DNA of 64,000 nucleotides from Agrococcus jenensis (GTDB lineage: Bacteria; Actinomycetota; Actinomycetes; Actinomycetales; Microbacteriaceae), in contig NZ_RKHJ01000001.1 in NCBI RefSeq assembly GCF_003752465.1, forward strand, positions 2,604,001-2,668,000, written 5' to 3'. This document shows positions 52,517 to 61,246 of this stretch, in pieces. Every line of letters starts with the position of its first letter. The first letter of the stretch is position 1. The position numbers and the translations under genes are program-made. The notes below the pieces were generated by a model. That model did no database searches. It was not told where the DNA came from and worked only from the letters and a program-made list of their open reading frames with translations.

Positions 52517-53167
52517 TCAGGCCTGCTGGTCCCCCACGAGCCCGTGCTCGTAGGCGAAGACGACGAGCTGCACGCGGTCGCGCAGCCCGAGCTTCGCCAG
52601 GATCCGCGAGATGTGCGTCTTCACGGTCGCCTCCGACACGAACTCCGAGCGCGCGATCTCGGTGTTCGACAGCCCCTTCGCCGCGAGCGCGAAGATCTCG
52701 CGCTCGCGGTCGGTCAGCTCGCCGAACGCCGCCGGGGCCGTCCGCCGCTGACGCCCGAACGCCTTGAACAGCGCGCGCGTCGCACTCGCGGCGACGACCT
52801 CGTTGCCCGCGTGCACCGTGCGGATCGCCGCGAGCACGAGCTCGGGCTCCGCATCCTTGAGGATGAAGCCGGAGGCGCCGACCCGGATCGCCCGCGCCGC
52901 CGCCTCATCGAGGTCGAACGTCGTGAGCACCACGACCCGGATGCCGGGGTTCGCCCGCACGATCCGGTCGGTCGCCGAGATGCCGTCGAGCACCGGCATC
53001 CGCACGTCCATGAGCACGACGTCGGGCTGCTGCTCCTCCGCCAGCCGCACCGCCTGCGCGCCATCGGCGGCCTCGCCGACGCACACGAGGTCGGGCTGCG
53101 ACTCGACGAGCATCCGGATGCCGCCACGGAACAGCGCCTGGTCGTCGACGATCAGCACGCGGATCAT
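52517..53167 (-). CDS. NarL/LuxR-family response regulator
   Basis: A 216-residue DNA-binding response regulator. Receiver domain with the acidic pair DD (residues 8-9) and phospho-acceptor Asp54 in VVLMDVRMPVLDG, and a C-terminal LuxR-type helix-turn-helix LTDREREIFALAAKGLSN ... EATVKTHISRILAKLGLRDRVQ. Its ATG overlaps the histidine-kinase stop by four bases, so the two form one system. The regulated genes are unknown; the ABC exporter downstream is the obvious candidate. Confidence 0.93.
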   Translation of the reverse strand: MIRVLIVDDQALFRGGIRMLVESQPDLVCVGEAADGAQAVRLAEEQQPDVVLMDVRMPVLDGISATDRIVRANPGIRVVVLTTFDLDEAAARAIRVGASGFILKDAEPELVLAAIRTVHAGNEVVAASATRALFKAFGRQRRTAPAAFGELTDREREIFALAAKGLSNTEIARSEFVSEATVKTHISRILAKLGLRDRVQLVVFAYEHGLVGDQQA

Positions 53168-54375
53168 GCGACGCCCGCCGGGAAGGCTGCGCGCACGCGG
53201 AACCAGCCGTCCTCGATGCCGGTCCAGAGCTCGCCGCCGGAGAGCCGGGCGCGCTCGTGCATGCCGCGCACGCCGTGGCCGGCGAGGCCGGGGGTGCTGA
53301 GGACGCGGTTGTGCACGTCGACCACGATGCCAGTCCCACCCGGGAAGCCGACGCCGCGCATCCGCACGTGGACGGGATGCGCGCGGTCGCCGTGGCGCAG
53401 CGCGTTCGTGAGCGCCTCCTGCAGGATGCGGTAGGCGGCGATGTCGGCGGTGCGCGGGAGCGCGAACCGCGCGCCCACCCGCTCGAGCCGCACGTCGAGG
53501 CCGCTGTCGCGCATCCGCTCGATGAGCGCATCGACATCGTCGAGCGACGCGACGGGATCGGGCGCCTCGCTGTGGCGCAGCTGCGCGAGCAGCAGCCGCA
53601 CGTCGCCGAGCGCCTGCTTGGCGGTGCCCGCGATCGTCTCGAGCGATGCGTCCTTCGCGGCCGGATCGGCCGTGTACCGCGCGCCGTTCGCCTGGGCGAT
53701 GACCACGGCGAGCGAGTGCGCGACGACGTCGTGCATGTCGCGGGCGAGGGCGGCGCGCTCCTCCTCCTGGTCGGCTCGCTGCAGCGAGACCTGCGCGACG
53801 ACGGTGGCCGCCTCGGTGCGCGCCGCGGCGGCGACGCCCCAGCCCACGAGGATCGTCATCGAGAACAGCAGCATCGGCGGGATCCACAGGAACGCGACGA
53901 GCCGCACGATCTCGCCGAGCGGCACCGGCTCCCCCGGTGCGAAGCCCGCGAGCCCACCGGTGGTCGTGATCCAGTAGGCCGCGAGCACCGACGCGACGAG
54001 CGACAGCCCGAAGGCGCCGAGCCGCCCCGACCAGCGCGAGAAGCGGCCGGCGGAGTAGAGCAGCACGAGCACGCCGAACCACATCGGGAACATCGGCGCG
54101 GCGACCGCGACGTGCACGGCGGCGAGCGCGGTGAGCCCGGCGATGGCGAGCACCGGCCGCGACCGCCGCAGCAGGATCGCGCCGGGGATCGCGAGCGCGA
54201 CGACGCCGGCCATCACCCAGTGCCAGCCGAAGCCGACCGTGCCGAGCAGCAGCGTCGGCACCGCGAGCACGAGCGCCGTGACGGCGGCGATGATCGCGTC
54301 CGACCGCAGCGACCCGTGCTCGATCGCCGGCGCCGCTGCGGGCGCGGTCGGGTCGGCGATCGGGAGGGTGGTCAC
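53164..54375 (-). CDS. Sensor histidine kinase (HisKA_3 type)
   Basis: A 403-residue membrane sensor of the DesK/NarX-like class. The first 185 residues hold about five to six hydrophobic helices without a large external domain, so it probably senses a membrane signal. The dimerisation/phosphoacceptor helix is EERAALARDMHDVVAHSLAV with His215, and the ATPase domain has ILQEALTNALRHG and GHGVRGMHERARL. Start GTG 54375 follows a TACGCT box by seven bases (leaderless). It is followed by the response regulator with an ATGA overlap. Confidence 0.93.
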   Translation of the reverse strand: MTTLPIADPTAPAAAPAIEHGSLRSDAIIAAVTALVLAVPTLLLGTVGFGWHWVMAGVVALAIPGAILLRRSRPVLAIAGLTALAAVHVAVAAPMFPMWFGVLVLLYSAGRFSRWSGRLGAFGLSLVASVLAAYWITTTGGLAGFAPGEPVPLGEIVRLVAFLWIPPMLLFSMTILVGWGVAAAARTEAATVVAQVSLQRADQEEERAALARDMHDVVAHSLAVVIAQANGARYTADPAAKDASLETIAGTAKQALGDVRLLLAQLRHSEAPDPVASLDDVDALIERMRDSGLDVRLERVGARFALPRTADIAAYRILQEALTNALRHGDRAHPVHVRMRGVGFPGGTGIVVDVHNRVLSTPGLAGHGVRGMHERARLSGGELWTGIEDGWFRVRAAFPAGVA

Positions 54376-54456
54376 GCGATCCAGCGTAGGTCGGCGACGC
54401 GCACGGGGCGCGCGCGGCGTCCGGGAATCATCCGCTCGGCGGAGGCGGCTGGCCGG

Positions 54457-55392
54457 TCACGGATGAGGCGGTAGCGTCGCTGCCGCGTCGTAGCGGTCGA
54501 GCGCCTGGTGGAGCGCGCGCAGCCGCTCTGCCGTGGCGTGCAGCCGCAGGCTCGCGCTCGCAGCGGCGAGCCCGTCCGCCGCGGCGATGAGCTCGTCGCG
54601 GATCCGCCGTCCCAGGGCGTCGGCCGAGCGCCACGGCTGGCCGTCGATTCGCTGCTGCAGCTGATGGACGCCCACGACCAGCGCGTCGACCTCGGGATCG
54701 TCGGATCCGAGCTCGATCGACGGCAGCTCGTCGGCGGGCAGCAGCGCGGAGGACGTCGCGAAGATCTCCCGGCGCAGGCGGCGGCGCGCAAGCCCGCTCA
54801 CCGCCGTCGACGCGGCGGAGCGTGTGCGCGCGGGCGGCTCTGCGACGTCCGCCAGCGCCCTCGCCTCATCGTCGATCGCCTCGCGGAGCGCGGCGCGGAA
54901 CGGTCTCGGCCGGTGACCGCGCAGCCATACCCGCGACGCGCGCGAGAGTGGCCCCCACGGCACGAGCTCCTGGAAGCGACCGCCGCGGCCGTGCGAGTCG
55001 ATGAGGCACCCCGCCTCGTCCTCGAGGCTCACGTAGCCGACGCTGTCGACCAGGTGTGCGAGCAGCACGGCGAGCACGAGGCGGCGCTCGTGGGCGCGGA
55101 GATCGTAGAGCTCGAGGTACTGGTCGGGCCGAACGGCGTCGAGCGACCAGCGCGATCGCACAGCCGGGAGCTCGTCGCGAAGCGCGAGCGCCGTCGCCTC
55201 CTCGCGCTCGTCGAGCGGGAGACCCGCTGCCATGCGGCGCAGTTGGATGGCGACCACATCGCTCGGGCGGAGCGCCTCGCGGTCCAGCGTCAGCTCGATG
55301 ACGCGCGGGGTCCATCGCAGTGGGTGGATGGAATGCACCAGCATCGTCACGGTCGGCAGCGCGTCGCTGGCCGGCGGCGAGGATGCGGTCAC
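54457..55392 (-). CDS. Hypothetical protein
   Basis: A 311-residue soluble, Arg/Ala-rich protein that I do not recognise. Notable segments are SIHPLRWTPRVIELTLDREALRPSDVVAI near the start, YLELYDLRAHERRLVLAVLLAHLVD, and GYVSLEDEAGCLIDSHGRGGRF. No transmembrane helix or signal peptide is visible; the C-terminal 100 residues are helical. Start is GTG 55392, six bases below a TAGGAT box (leaderless), supporting it as a genuine gene. It is divergent from the FkbM methyltransferase. Confidence 0.55.
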   Translation of the reverse strand: MTASSPPASDALPTVTMLVHSIHPLRWTPRVIELTLDREALRPSDVVAIQLRRMAAGLPLDEREEATALALRDELPAVRSRWSLDAVRPDQYLELYDLRAHERRLVLAVLLAHLVDSVGYVSLEDEAGCLIDSHGRGGRFQELVPWGPLSRASRVWLRGHRPRPFRAALREAIDDEARALADVAEPPARTRSAASTAVSGLARRRLRREIFATSSALLPADELPSIELGSDDPEVDALVVGVHQLQQRIDGQPWRSADALGRRIRDELIAAADGLAAASASLRLHATAERLRALHQALDRYDAAATLPPHP

Positions 55393-55514
55393 GCGAGCAT
55401 CCTAGGTTCGGAGGGCGCCGTCGATCGGCCCGCGCGCTGGCATAGGCGGACGTGTCCACATGGATATGCTCAGCCTCTGCACCGGTGCAGCCACCACCAG
55501 AGGACCGAGGCCCC

Positions 55515-56291
55515 GTGGACGAGATCACCGTCGAGACGTCGCCGCGACGTGCCGAGCGTGCGCGCGGCCGCGGTCGGCTCGCCCTCGCCGCGGCATCGCT
55601 GCGCGCCGCAGCCAGGTTGCGGATGGTCGAGCCAGAGATCCGCGGTCTGCACCACCTCGTGCGCGCCGGCGACGTGTGCTTCGACGTGGGCGCCGCCTAC
55701 GGGATGTACACGTTCCCGCTGGCGGAGCTCGTCGGGCCGCGCGGCGCCGTGCACAGCTTCGAGCCGCAGCCGCGGCCCCGCGCGGTGCTCGCGGCGATGC
55801 GTCGCGCGGTGGGCGCGGCGCACGTGCGCCTGTCCGACCACGGGATGGGCCGCCGCGCCGGCCACCTGCCGCTCGTGCTGCCGTCGCGCTACGGCGTGCG
55901 GATCAGCGGGCACGCGCACCTCGCGGATCGCCTCGCCGCGCAGGCGCCGACCGCCGGGCCCGCGCCGCGGCGCATCCGCGTGCCGGTGACGACGATCGAC
56001 GACGTCTGCGCCGAGCACGCGATCGCGCGCGTGCACTTCATCAAGGCCGACGTCGAGGGCTTCGAGCCCGAGGTGCTCCACGGTGCCGCGCGCGTGCTCG
56101 AGCGCGACATGCCGGCGCTGCTGCTCGAGATCGAGGACCGCCACCTCGGCCGCTACGGACGCACGGCCGACGAGGTGAGCGGGATGCTGCGCGAACGCGG
56201 CTACGCGATGCAGACGTGGCGCGACGGCGGCTGGCGGGCCGCGGAGCGGGTCGTGCTCGGCACGCGGAACTACCTGTTCCGGGCGGCGTAG
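55515..56291 (+). CDS. FkbM family methyltransferase
   Basis: A 258-residue SAM-dependent methyltransferase. The SAM-binding motif I is CFDVGAAYGMYTFPLAEL, followed by VHSFEPQPRPRAVLAAM; the FkbM C-terminal core is FIKADVEGFEPEVLHGAA and PALLLEIEDRHL. The natural acceptor is unknown; such enzymes often methylate sugars or glycolipids. The GTG at 55515 with a GAGG upstream is preferred over a GTG at 55452 lacking homology. A 120-bp gap to the unknown gene and a repeat array downstream flank it. Confidence 0.8.
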   Translation: MDEITVETSPRRAERARGRGRLALAAASLRAAARLRMVEPEIRGLHHLVRAGDVCFDVGAAYGMYTFPLAELVGPRGAVHSFEPQPRPRAVLAAMRRAVGAAHVRLSDHGMGRRAGHLPLVLPSRYGVRISGHAHLADRLAAQAPTAGPAPRRIRVPVTTIDDVCAEHAIARVHFIKADVEGFEPEVLHGAARVLERDMPALLLEIEDRHLGRYGRTADEVSGMLRERGYAMQTWRDGGWRAAERVVLGTRNYLFRAA

Positions 56292-56308
56292 GGGCGGTTC
56301 GCAGGGCG

Positions 56309-56440
56309 TGGTCTCGATACGCGCGCTTCGCGTGCTACTCGACCAGCAGGGTGCGCTTCGCGTGCTGCTCGAGCAGCAGGGTGCGCTTCGCCTGCTGGTC
56401 GACCAGCAGGGTGCGCTCCGCGTGGTGCTCGACCAGCGGG
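56309..56440. repeat. GGTCTCGATACG element expanded into a 4 x 30-bp tandem array
   Basis: After a GTGGTCTCGATAC start, four exact-length 30-bp units follow (56321-56350, 56351-56380, 56381-56410, 56411-56440) of the form GTGCGCTTCGCGTGC plus TGCTCGACCAGCAGG. Each differs from the next by one to four bases. It lies between the FkbM gene and the end of era. The unit resembles the single element at 38026-38078 and probably derives from it by slippage. No spacer-repeat structure, so not a CRISPR. Confidence 0.85.
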
Positions 56441-56444
56441 GAGG

Positions 56445-57386
56445 CTAGAAGCCGAAGCGGCCGAGCTGCTTCGGGTCGCCCTGCCACTCCTTCGCGATCT
56501 TCACGCGCAGGTCGAGGTGCACCTGCGTGCCGACGATGCGCTCGATCTCGGCGCGCGCATCCGCCCCCACCTGCCGCAGCCGCGAGCCGCCCTTGCCGAT
56601 CACGATGCCCTTCTGGCTGTCGCGCTCGACCCACAGGTTGGCGTAGACGTCGGTGAGCTCGCGATCCTCGCGCCGCACGATGTCGTCGATCGTCACCATG
56701 ATCGAGTGCGGCAGCTCGTCCCGCACGCCCTCGAGCGCCGCTTCGCGGATGAGCTCGGCGATGCGGATGTCGAGCGGCTCCTCGGTGGTCGTCTCGGCCT
56801 CGTAGAGCGGCGGTCCCTGCGGCAGCAGGCCGACGAGCGTGTCGACGAGCACGTCGAGCTGGGTGCCCCGCAGCGATGACAGCGGCACGACCGCATCCCA
56901 CTCGCGCAGCTCCGTGACGGCGAGCAGCTGCTCGGCGACGCGCTGTTTCGACGCGGCGTCGGTCTTCGTCACGACGGCGACCTTCTTCGCCCTCGGGAAC
57001 CCCTCGAGCTGCTGGTCGATGAAGCGGTCGCCCGGTCCGAGCGGCTCGTTCGCCGGCACGCACAGGCAGATGACGTCGACGTCGCCGAGCGTCGTCTGGA
57101 CGACGGCGTTCAGGCGCTTGCCCAGCAGCGTGCGCGGCTTGTGCATGCCCGGGGTGTCGACGATCACGAGCTGCGCGTCGTCGCGGTGCACGACGCCGCG
57201 GATCGCGTGCCGCGTCGTCTGCGGCTTCGACGACGTGATGGCGATCTTCTCGCCGACGATGGCGTTCATGAGCGTCGACTTGCCCGCGTTCGGGCGACCC
57301 ACGAAGGTCACGAAGCCGCTGCGGTGCGCGGCGTCGCGCTGGCCCTGCGCGCCGGAGTCGAACCCGGCGTCTGCGGTGTCGTCCAT
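56445..57386 (-). CDS. era: GTPase Era
   Basis: A 313-residue ribosome-assembly GTPase that binds 16S rRNA. The G domain has G1 GRPNAGKST, G3 VDTPGMHKP, and G4 VTKTDAA; the C-terminal KH domain includes IVIGKGGSRLRQVGADARAEIE. The start is taken as ATG 57386, which overlaps the corC stop (TGATG); a TTG three bases upstream is possible. It ends the housekeeping operon; the 4-unit repeat array follows its stop closely. Confidence 0.95.
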   Translation of the reverse strand: MDDTADAGFDSGAQGQRDAAHRSGFVTFVGRPNAGKSTLMNAIVGEKIAITSSKPQTTRHAIRGVVHRDDAQLVIVDTPGMHKPRTLLGKRLNAVVQTTLGDVDVICLCVPANEPLGPGDRFIDQQLEGFPRAKKVAVVTKTDAASKQRVAEQLLAVTELREWDAVVPLSSLRGTQLDVLVDTLVGLLPQGPPLYEAETTTEEPLDIRIAELIREAALEGVRDELPHSIMVTIDDIVRREDRELTDVYANLWVERDSQKGIVIGKGGSRLRQVGADARAEIERIVGTQVHLDLRVKIAKEWQGDPKQLGRFGF

Positions 57387-58663
57387 CAAGCGGCCCCCTC
57401 GGCCTCGTGGTCGGCGCGCACCATGCGCGAGACCTCCATCTCGCCGGCGTTGCGGCCCCGGCCGTCGATCGAGCGCACGGCGATGCGCAGGTCACCGACG
57501 TGCACGACGTCGCCCACCTCCGCGATGCGCCCCAGCTCCTTCTGCACGAGGCCGCCGACCGTGTCGACGTCCTCATCCTCGAGCGTCAGGTCGAACAGGT
57601 CGCCCAGCTCGTCGATCTGCAGGCGGGCGGAGACCCGCCACACGCCCTCGCCCTCGTCGACGACCTCGGCGCGACCGCGGTCGTGCTCGTCGCGGATCTC
57701 GCCGACGAGCTCCTCGACCAGGTCCTCGAGGGTCACGAGCCCGGCGATGCCGCCGTACTCGTCGACGACCATCGCGACGTGCACGCGCTCGGCCTGCATG
57801 AGCGCGAGCGTGTCGTCGCCCTTCTTCGACTCGGGCACGAGGATGGCCGGGCGCGCGAGCTCCTCGGCTGTCTCGGTCGCCTCCGGTCGCCAGGTGCGGC
57901 TCCGGACGACGTCGCGGAGGTAGAGGATGCCGAGGATCTCGTCGGTCGACTCCCCCACCACCGGCATCCGCGACAGGCCGTTGTCGAGGAACTGCCGCAG
58001 CGCGTCCTTCGCGGTCGCGTCGCGGTCGACGGTGATCATGTCGGGCCGGGGCACCATGACCTCGCGCACGAGCGTCTCGTTGAACTCGAAGATCGAGTGG
58101 ATGAGCTCGCGGTCGTCGTCCTCGAGGACATCCGACTCGGCGGCCGCGTCGACCATCGAGAGCAGCTGCGCCTCGGTCGTGAACGCGGTCTCGCGCTGGC
58201 GCCCCGGCGTGATCTTGTCGCCGACGCTCGCGATGAGGCTCGCGATCGGACCCATGAGCACGCGCCAGAAGCGCAGGAAGCGGGCGGAGGCGCGCAGCAG
58301 CGCGATCGCGTGCGTGCGGCCGACGGCGCGGGGGCTCGTGCCGACGAGCACGAATGAGACGACGATCATCGCGCCGGCCGCGACGGCCAGCGTGATCCAC
58401 CACTCGGTGACGAGCGAGTCGACGGCGAGGGTGATGAGCACCGCTGCGATCGTCTCGCACATGATGCGGCCGAACTGCAGCGTCATGACGTGGCCGCGGA
58501 GGTCGTCGGCGATCGCAAGCATCGCCGAGCCGCGACGTGCGGTGACGGCCGCCTCCTGCAGCTCGGCGCGCGAGACGACGCCGAGCGCGGCATCGGCGGC
58601 GGCGAGCCAGGCGCCGAAGGCGATCAGCACGCCGGCGGCGAGGAAGAGCAGGATCTCGAACAT
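57386..58663 (-). CDS. CNNM/CorC-family hemolysin-like protein
   Basis: A 425-residue membrane protein related to magnesium-efflux CorC/CNNM proteins. An N-terminal DUF21 domain with about four hydrophobic helices (residues 1-120) is followed by two CBS domains (REVMVPRPDMITVDRDA, HVAMVVDEYGGIAGLVTLEDLVEELVGEI) and a C-terminal CorC_HlyC domain. The actual transport role in Actinobacteria is uncertain. TGATG overlaps link it to ybeY upstream and era downstream. Confidence 0.9.
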   Translation of the reverse strand: MFEILLFLAAGVLIAFGAWLAAADAALGVVSRAELQEAAVTARRGSAMLAIADDLRGHVMTLQFGRIMCETIAAVLITLAVDSLVTEWWITLAVAAGAMIVVSFVLVGTSPRAVGRTHAIALLRASARFLRFWRVLMGPIASLIASVGDKITPGRQRETAFTTEAQLLSMVDAAAESDVLEDDDRELIHSIFEFNETLVREVMVPRPDMITVDRDATAKDALRQFLDNGLSRMPVVGESTDEILGILYLRDVVRSRTWRPEATETAEELARPAILVPESKKGDDTLALMQAERVHVAMVVDEYGGIAGLVTLEDLVEELVGEIRDEHDRGRAEVVDEGEGVWRVSARLQIDELGDLFDLTLEDEDVDTVGGLVQKELGRIAEVGDVVHVGDLRIAVRSIDGRGRNAGEMEVSRMVRADHEAEGAA

Positions 58664-59139
58664 CAGGGGGTGCGGCCGGGCGTGCCGGCGTCGTGCTCCT
58701 CGAAGCCGGCGAGCAGCTTGTCCTGCAGCGTGAACATCTCGTCGCGCTCCGCAGGCTCGGCGTGGTCGAAGCCGAGCAGGTGCAGCAGGCCGTGGGTCGT
58801 GAGCAGCCGCAGCTCGGTCATGAGGCTGTGCCCGGCCTCGGTGGCCTGCGCCTGCGCGACCTCGGGGCACAGCACGATGTCGCCGAGCAGGCCGGCCGGC
58901 GTCAGCCGGTCGTGCGCGCCGGGGCGCAGCTCGTCCATCGGGAACGAGAGCACGTCGGTGGGGCCGGGCTCGTCCATCCACTGCACGTGCAGCTGCTCCA
59001 TCGCCGCGACGTCGACGAGCACGATCGACACGTCGGCATCCGGGTGCACGAAGAGCCGCTCGAGGTCGAACGCGACGAGCCGCACGAGCTGCGCCTCGTC
59101 GACCGACGCCTCGGTCTCGTTGAGCAGGTCGATCGCCAT
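58663..59139 (-). CDS. ybeY: rRNA maturation endoribonuclease YbeY
   Basis: A 158-residue metalloprotein needed for 16S rRNA 3' maturation and ribosome quality control. The zinc-binding motif HxxxHxxxxxH is in THGLLHLLGFDHAEP, and DVLSFPMDEL precedes it. It overlaps phoH and corC by one base each (TGATG). The order phoH-ybeY-corC-era is strongly conserved in Actinobacteria. Confidence 0.95.
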   Translation of the reverse strand: MAIDLLNETEASVDEAQLVRLVAFDLERLFVHPDADVSIVLVDVAAMEQLHVQWMDEPGPTDVLSFPMDELRPGAHDRLTPAGLLGDIVLCPEVAQAQATEAGHSLMTELRLLTTHGLLHLLGFDHAEPAERDEMFTLQDKLLAGFEEHDAGTPGRTP

Positions 59140-60155
59140 CAGCGACCTCGTCCGCGCTGCTGGTGGTGCGGCCCCTGCGCCTTGCGGGCCTGCTTCGCCA
59201 TCTGCTTCTGGTCGTGCTCGGTGTAGGCGTCGACGATCTCGCCGACGAGCGTGTGGCGCACCACATCGGCGCTCGTGAGCATCGAGAAGTGGATGTCGTC
59301 GATGCGTCCCAGCACCTGCTGCGCGACCTGCAGCCCCGAGGTGCCTGCCGGCAGGTCGACCTGCGTCGCATCGCCGGTGACGACCATCTGCGAGCCGAAG
59401 CCGAGGCGCGTGAGGAACATCTTCATCTGCTCGGGGCTGGTGTTCTGCGCCTCGTCGAGCACGATGAACGAGCTGTTGAGCGTGCGGCCGCGCATGTAGG
59501 CGAGCGGCGCGACCTCGACGACGCCGGTCGCGAGCAGCTTGGGCACCAGCTCCGGGTCCATCATCTCGTTGAGGGCGTCGTAGAGCGGTCGCAGGTAGGG
59601 GTCGATCTTGTCGGTGAGCGTGCCCGGCAGGAAGCCCAGCCGCTCGCCCGCCTCGACCGCGGGGCGGGTGAGGATGATGCGGTCGACCTCCTTGCGGTGG
59701 AGGGCCTGCACGGCCTTCGCCATCGCGAGGTAGGTCTTGCCGGTGCCGGCGGGGCCGATGCCGAAGACGATCGTGTGCTGGTCGATGGCGTCGACGTAGG
59801 CGCGCTGGCCCTCCGTCTTCGGCCGCACCGACTTGCCGCGCGACGTGAGGATCGCCTCGCCCATCGCGTCGGACAGGTTGCGGGTGGAGTCCTGGCGCAG
59901 GATGCGCGTGCCCTCGGCGACCTCGGTCTGGCTGAGGTCGGCGCCCTGGCGCAGCATGTCGACGAGCTCCTGCACGAGCCGGCCCGCGACGAGCACGTCG
60001 TCCTCCGGGCCCTCGAGGGTGACGAGGTTGCCGCGCACGGCGACGCGCACGTCGGGGTGCTCGTGCTCGAGCCGCGTCAGCAGCCGGTCCTGCGGCCCCA
60101 GCAGCCGCACCATCTCGATGCCGTCGATCTCGATGGACTGTGATGCGTCAGGCAA
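59139..60155 (-). CDS. PhoH family ATPase
   Basis: A 338-residue P-loop protein of the PhoH/YbeZ family, which partners YbeY in RNA metabolism. Walker A is GIGPAGTGKTYLAMA, Walker B FIVLDEAQNTS, with the family's ILTRPAVEAGERLGFLPG and TGDATQVDLP. The ATG at 60155 lies eight bases inside the HIT gene; its TGA overlaps the ybeY start. Length is normal for the family. Confidence 0.94.
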   Translation of the reverse strand: MPDASQSIEIDGIEMVRLLGPQDRLLTRLEHEHPDVRVAVRGNLVTLEGPEDDVLVAGRLVQELVDMLRQGADLSQTEVAEGTRILRQDSTRNLSDAMGEAILTSRGKSVRPKTEGQRAYVDAIDQHTIVFGIGPAGTGKTYLAMAKAVQALHRKEVDRIILTRPAVEAGERLGFLPGTLTDKIDPYLRPLYDALNEMMDPELVPKLLATGVVEVAPLAYMRGRTLNSSFIVLDEAQNTSPEQMKMFLTRLGFGSQMVVTGDATQVDLPAGTSGLQVAQQVLGRIDDIHFSMLTSADVVRHTLVGEIVDAYTEHDQKQMAKQARKAQGPHHQQRGRGR

Positions 60156-60495
60156 GCGAGCCCTCTCCGAAGGAGCCCGCGAGCACGTGCGCGTGGGCGT
60201 GGAACACGGTCTGGCCGGCGAGCTCGCCGGTGTTGAACACGAGGCGGAAGTCGCCGCCGTCGCCGCGCTCGCGCGCGATGGCCTGCGCGGCCTGGATCAT
60301 CTCGGCGAGCAGCTCGGGCTCGGCGGCCGCGAGCTCGACGACGTCGCGGTACGCGGGCGTCTTCGGCACGACGAGCACGTGCATGGGCGCCTGGGGGTGG
60401 ATGTCGGTGAACGCGATGATCCGATCGGTCTCGAGCACGATCTCGGCGGGGATCTCTCGGGCGATGATCTTCTCGAAGACGGTGGGCTCAGCCAT
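60148..60495 (-). CDS. HIT family protein
   Basis: A 115-residue nucleotide hydrolase/transferase of the histidine-triad family, close to HinT, which cleaves adenosine phosphoramidates. The triad is in QTVFHAHAHVLAG, with the nucleotide-binding DIHPQAPMHVLVVPK in the middle. The ATG at 60495 begins MAEPTVFEKI, the usual start. It lies 25 bases after rsmE and overlaps phoH by eight bases. Confidence 0.92.
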   Translation of the reverse strand: MAEPTVFEKIIAREIPAEIVLETDRIIAFTDIHPQAPMHVLVVPKTPAYRDVVELAAAEPELLAEMIQAAQAIARERGDGGDFRLVFNTGELAGQTVFHAHAHVLAGSFGEGSLA

Positions 60496-60520
60496 GGCAG
60501 TCAGCCTACCTTCGCGCCGC

Positions 60521-61246
60521 TCACCAGCGGCCGAGTCGCACGCTGAGGGCCGCGATCGCCGCGAGCCCCGCCGTCGACGTCCGCAGCACGTGGTCGCCCA
60601 TCCGCACGCGCACGCCGCCCGCGGCCTCGAGCCGCTCCATCTCGGCCGGATCGATGCCGCCCTCCGGCCCGACGATGAGCAGGATGTCGCGGTCGAGCGG
60701 CACGTCGGCGAGCGACGCCTCTGCGGTGGGGTCGAGCACGACCGGGCGCCACGCGAAGCCGAGCTGCGCGAGGCCGTCGGCGTCCACGACCGGCACGACC
60801 TCGGGCAGCCTGGGCCTGAGCGCCTGCTTGCCCGCCTCGCGCACCACCCGGCGCCAGCGGTCGAGCGACTTCTCGGCGCGGTCGCCCTTCCACTGCACGA
60901 CGCTCCGGCGCGCCTGCCAGGGCACGATCACATCGACGCCGAGCTCGGTCGACGCCTGCACGGCGAGCTCGGCCCGGTCGCCCTTGGCGAGCGCCTGGGC
61001 GAGGGCGATGCGCGGCGTGGGCGGCGGCACGTGCTCGATGCGGTGCAGCACCACGTCGACCCCGTCCTTCTCGGCGCGGTCGATCACGCCCTCGGCGAGG
61101 GTGCCGCGGCCGTCGCTGACGAGCACGCGCTCGCCGCGTCGCATGCGGGAGACGACGGCGGCGTGGTGCGCCTCCTCGCCGGTGAGCGTCACCACGTCGC
61201 CGGCGACCGAGCCCTCGAGCTCGTCGTGCCAGTAGCAGTGGGCCAT
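60521..61246 (-). CDS. rsmE: 16S rRNA (uracil-1498-N3)-methyltransferase
   Basis: A 241-residue SPOUT-class methyltransferase that modifies U1498 in helix 44 of 16S rRNA. N-terminal PUA-like region, TGEEAHHAAVVSRMRRGERVLV, and the C-terminal knot motifs IVGPEGGIDPAEMERLEA and VRMGDHVLRTSTAGLAAIAAL are visible. Its ATG overlaps the dnaJ stop by one base (TGATG). The dnaJ-rsmE pair is common in Gram-positive bacteria. Confidence 0.94.
   Translation of the reverse strand: MAHCYWHDELEGSVAGDVVTLTGEEAHHAAVVSRMRRGERVLVSDGRGTLAEGVIDRAEKDGVDVVLHRIEHVPPPTPRIALAQALAKGDRAELAVQASTELGVDVIVPWQARRSVVQWKGDRAEKSLDRWRRVVREAGKQALRPRLPEVVPVVDADGLAQLGFAWRPVVLDPTAEASLADVPLDRDILLIVGPEGGIDPAEMERLEAAGGVRVRMGDHVLRTSTAGLAAIAALSVRLGRW

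Noticed and set aside
56321..56440. CRISPR array
   Set aside because: Units are contiguous with no unique spacers and there are no cas genes.
56335..57576. A minus-strand frame reading the 30-bp array as a 10-residue peptide repeat (RTLLVEQHAK-like)
   Set aside because: It runs in another frame through era and has no start or binding site of its own; periodic coding follows simply from the 30-bp period.
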